IMG/VR virus record: IMGVR_UViG_3300028025_004346
Coordinates: 1 to 20,807 of that record
DNA length: 20,807 nucleotides
Direction: 5' to 3' (one strand)
Origin: a virus
Numbering within the stretch: position 1 is the first letter of the stretch; every line of letters starts with the position of its first letter. The translations under genes and the position numbers were made by a program. This document shows, in pieces, positions 19,632 to 20,807 of this stretch. The notes below the pieces were generated by a model, which did no database searches, was not told the DNA's origin, and worked only from the letters and a program-made list of their open reading frames with translations.

Positions 19632-19883
19632 ATGAAAAGGTCAATTAAAGCACTAAAGCAGGCATGGCACAAAACCCGTGTTATACGCAGGCATTTTCAT
19701 TTACATTGGTTTAGCAAGTATTGGTGGCAATATTTACTTGAAAAACCAAAGAATAAAGAATGGTGTAATTGGTGGGAAAGATTTTGGTGTAGAGCATCAA
19801 GTCATCCAGATGGAGTTTGGTATTATTCAAGTGGGAGTTGTCCAGATATGAGGTGTAAAAGGTGTGGTGACGACTTGGGATAA
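19632..19883 (+). CDS. Small Cys/Trp-rich protein, possible zinc ribbon
   Basis: An 83-aa basic protein flanked by two tRNA-like elements. The N-terminus is basic with His and Trp ('AWHKTRVIRRHFHLHWFSKYWW'). Cys45, Cys53, Cys70, Cys75 and Cys78 are present, the last three in 'SCPDMRCKRCGDDLG', which looks like half of a zinc ribbon. I recall short proteins with this 'PDM.CK.CGDDLG' ending in Bacteroidota genomes, without known function. ATG 19632 follows an A-rich leader. Composition (A/T-rich, AGA codons, TGT/TGG rich) differs from the core phage genes, so it may be a later acquisition together with the tRNA-like elements. Confidence 0.66.
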   Translation: MKRSIKALKQAWHKTRVIRRHFHLHWFSKYWWQYLLEKPKNKEWCNWWERFWCRASSHPDGVWYYSSGSCPDMRCKRCGDDLG

Positions 19884-19919
19884 TGCTTGCGTATAACAAC
19901 GAATAGAGGAAGTACAAAT

Positions 19920-20046
19920 AGTCAGGTGGCGGAATGGTAGACGCAAATGCCACTCGGAGAAGAAGGAACTACGCCAACATCTCCTTGCAAGTGGTAGGGT
20001 ATCCTAAAGAGTAAATCCCATACAGGTTCGAGTCCTGTCCTGACTG
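19920..20046 (+). tRNA. tRNA-like element 2, Leu-type with about 40 extra nt
   Basis: Acceptor AGTCAGG (19920-19926)/CCTGACT (20039-20045), discriminator G, no CCA. T8 is present. The D arm GCG-GAATGGTAGA-CGC (19929-19944) is typical of class II (Leu/Ser) tRNAs. The T arm is ACAGG, TTCGAGT, CCTGT (20022-20038). At 127 nt it is about 40 nt longer than a normal tRNA-Leu. GCCAC (19949-19953) pairs with GTGGT (19991-19995), extendable to 7 pairs, but the enclosed loop is far too long and holds an inner GGAGA/TCTCC hairpin. Removing 19955-19984 would leave a 7-nt loop TTTGCAA. A large variable arm (GGG/CCC) follows. Amino acid not assigned. Confidence 0.58.
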
Positions 20047-20058
20047 CAAAACAAAAGC

Positions 20059-20379
20059 ATGATTAAACGCTCAAAATACAACAACAAGAAAACAATTATT
20101 GACGGCATCACCTTCGATAGCAAGAAGGAAGCCGATAGATACGTTTCTTTGACGCTTAGAGCGAAGATCGGGGAGATACTGGACTTACACCTTCAGACGC
20201 CCTTTGTCTTCGCTTTAGACGGCAAAAAAATGTTCACGTACAAAGCCGACTTCGTTTACTACGACAAAACGCTAAGCAAGACGATTATTGAAGACGTGAA
20301 GGGTATGCGAACTCCGTTGTACAAACTGAAAAAGAAACTGATCGAAAACCAACACAAAATCACAATCACGGAAACATGA
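20059..20379 (+). CDS. DUF1064 family protein, PD-(D/E)XK nuclease fold
   Basis: A 106-aa protein with the DUF1064 pattern: 'SKYNNKKTIIDGITFDSKKEADRY' (5-28), a 'GEI' turn (38-40), 'LQTPFVF' (45-51), 'YKADFVYYD' (61-69) and 'IIEDVKGMRT' (76-85). Glu24, Asp64, Asp79 and Lys81 fit the metal-binding and catalytic set of PD-(D/E)XK nucleases. Phage members of this family are thought to be structure-specific nucleases, such as a junction resolvase for recombination, which would suit the ERF annealing protein in this genome. Start ATG 20059, shortly after the second tRNA-like element; the stop overlaps the next start by ATGA. Confidence 0.85.
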   Translation: MIKRSKYNNKKTIIDGITFDSKKEADRYVSLTLRAKIGEILDLHLQTPFVFALDGKKMFTYKADFVYYDKTLSKTIIEDVKGMRTPLYKLKKKLIENQHKITITET

Positions 20380-20753
20380 AAACGCACCCATTTGAAAAGT
20401 ACCGTTGGAATCGTTACGGGTTCGAGATAGGTCAGGAAGTCGAGTGGTTCGAATGGCTACACAAATACAAACACGCCCTACGTGGTTACCGTGAGCAACT
20501 TAAAAAAGAGCGATTCGATTGCTCCGAAATCATGGAACGTTACATTCAAATCAAAGATGAAATTCTGCAAATCAGCCAAACGATTTCCGAGTTCGCCACT
20601 GGTAATTCTTGCCGTCAATTCCACGGTAAGTTCTTGAAATCCAAAAAAGTGGACGCAGTCGACTTGGTAAAGTTCAAAAGTATCCTGTTAAAAAACTATG
20701 AAGAGAGCGAAAGTAAAGACGCAAAGTATTATCTTTCAATCATCAAAGCATAA
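20376..20753 (+). CDS. Hypothetical helical protein
   Basis: A 125-aa basic and helical protein with no membrane segment: 'EVEWFEWLHKYKHALRGYREQLKKE', 'IMERYIQIKDEILQISQTISEFATG' and 'DAVDLVKFKSILLKNYEES'. It is coupled to the DUF1064 gene by an ATGA overlap, so the two are probably made together. No recognised domain. The N-terminal 'FEKYRWNRYGFEIGQEVEW' may be a small nucleic-acid-binding patch, but that is speculative. Confidence 0.7.
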   Translation: MKTHPFEKYRWNRYGFEIGQEVEWFEWLHKYKHALRGYREQLKKERFDCSEIMERYIQIKDEILQISQTISEFATGNSCRQFHGKFLKSKKVDAVDLVKFKSILLKNYEESESKDAKYYLSIIKA

Positions 20754-20769
20754 CAATCACCAAAACAAA

Positions 20770-20787
20770 CGATAATTTAAGTTATCG
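20770..20787 (+). repeat. Palindrome at the window end
   Basis: CGATAA (20770-20775) and TTATCG (20782-20787) form a perfect 6-bp inverted repeat in the non-coding tail after 20753. CGATAA recurs once more at 20798-20803. It could be an operator or weak hairpin; no T run follows directly. Confidence 0.35.
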
Positions 20788-20807
20788 CCTAACTAAACGA
20801 TAAAAAT

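Noticed and set aside
19711-19953. Minus-strand frame opposite the Cys-rich protein
   Set aside because: It is Tyr/Ser/Leu low-complexity sequence with no promoter or leader, opposite a better + strand gene.
19955-19984. Self-splicing intron in tRNA-like element 2
   Set aside because: Thirty bases are far too short for a group I or II intron, and no catalytic core elements are present; kept only as an unexplained insertion.
1-20807. CRISPR arrays, insertion sequences, integrase or attachment sites
   Set aside because: No regularly spaced repeats, transposase or integrase motifs, or target-site duplications were found in the window.

Overview
The window is a contiguous piece of a tailed-phage (or prophage) genome whose host is most likely a member of the Bacteroidota. 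Every convincing gene lies on the + strand, and genes are tightly packed with many ATGA/TAATG stop-start overlaps. Three early promoters match the Bacteroidota pattern TTTG-N19-TAnnTTTG exactly. Starts are mostly preceded by A-rich leaders rather than Shine-Dalgarno sequences, and several structural proteins resemble families I know from Bacteroidota phages. No terminase, integrase or repressor is visible, so lifestyle cannot be decided from this window. Family calls are from memory of sequence patterns; no search was run.

Region 1 (1-12004), late/structural and lysis genes: a 5'-truncated tail/baseplate protein, tape measure protein, XkdF-like prohead protease, scaffold-like protein, major capsid protein, a probable tail tube protein, a small structural protein, a portal protein with a winged-helix and MuF-like C-terminal extension, a head-tail connector, a tail-terminator-like protein fused to a fibre-like module, a tail fibre, a 47-aa protein, a holin and a second small membrane protein. 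Strong intrinsic terminators follow the capsid gene and the probable tail tube gene. A repeated non-canonical promoter-like motif (TGTYAC ... TTGTAATACTAT) precedes the scaffold gene and the gene after the tail tube.

Region 2 (12005-12205): a control region with a promoter, two hairpins and a terminator that could make a small RNA of about 65 nt, then the first early promoter.

Region 3 (12206-17095), early genes: unknown small genes, a tandem family of three paralogous 66-68 aa proteins, an M15 peptidase (likely endolysin), then after a second, near-identical promoter an ERF-type single-strand annealing protein, an HTH protein, several unknown small genes, an HNH endonuclease and a stand-alone AP2-like protein.

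Region 4 (17107-18805), replication: a terminator, a promoter with a structured leader, a winged-helix replication initiator candidate that carries direct repeats at DNA level inside its coding sequence (probable origin), and a companion gene.

Region 5 (18806-20807): a third early promoter, two small genes, an approximately 343-bp gene-free stretch with structured RNA potential and a tRNA-like element, a small Cys-rich protein, a second larger tRNA-like element with the same acceptor stem, a DUF1064 nuclease-fold protein and one unknown gene.

The observations most worth checking are the origin repeats inside the replication gene, the two aberrant tRNA-like elements, the phage-specific late promoter motif, the candidate small RNA and the domain fusions in the portal and tail-terminator-like genes.
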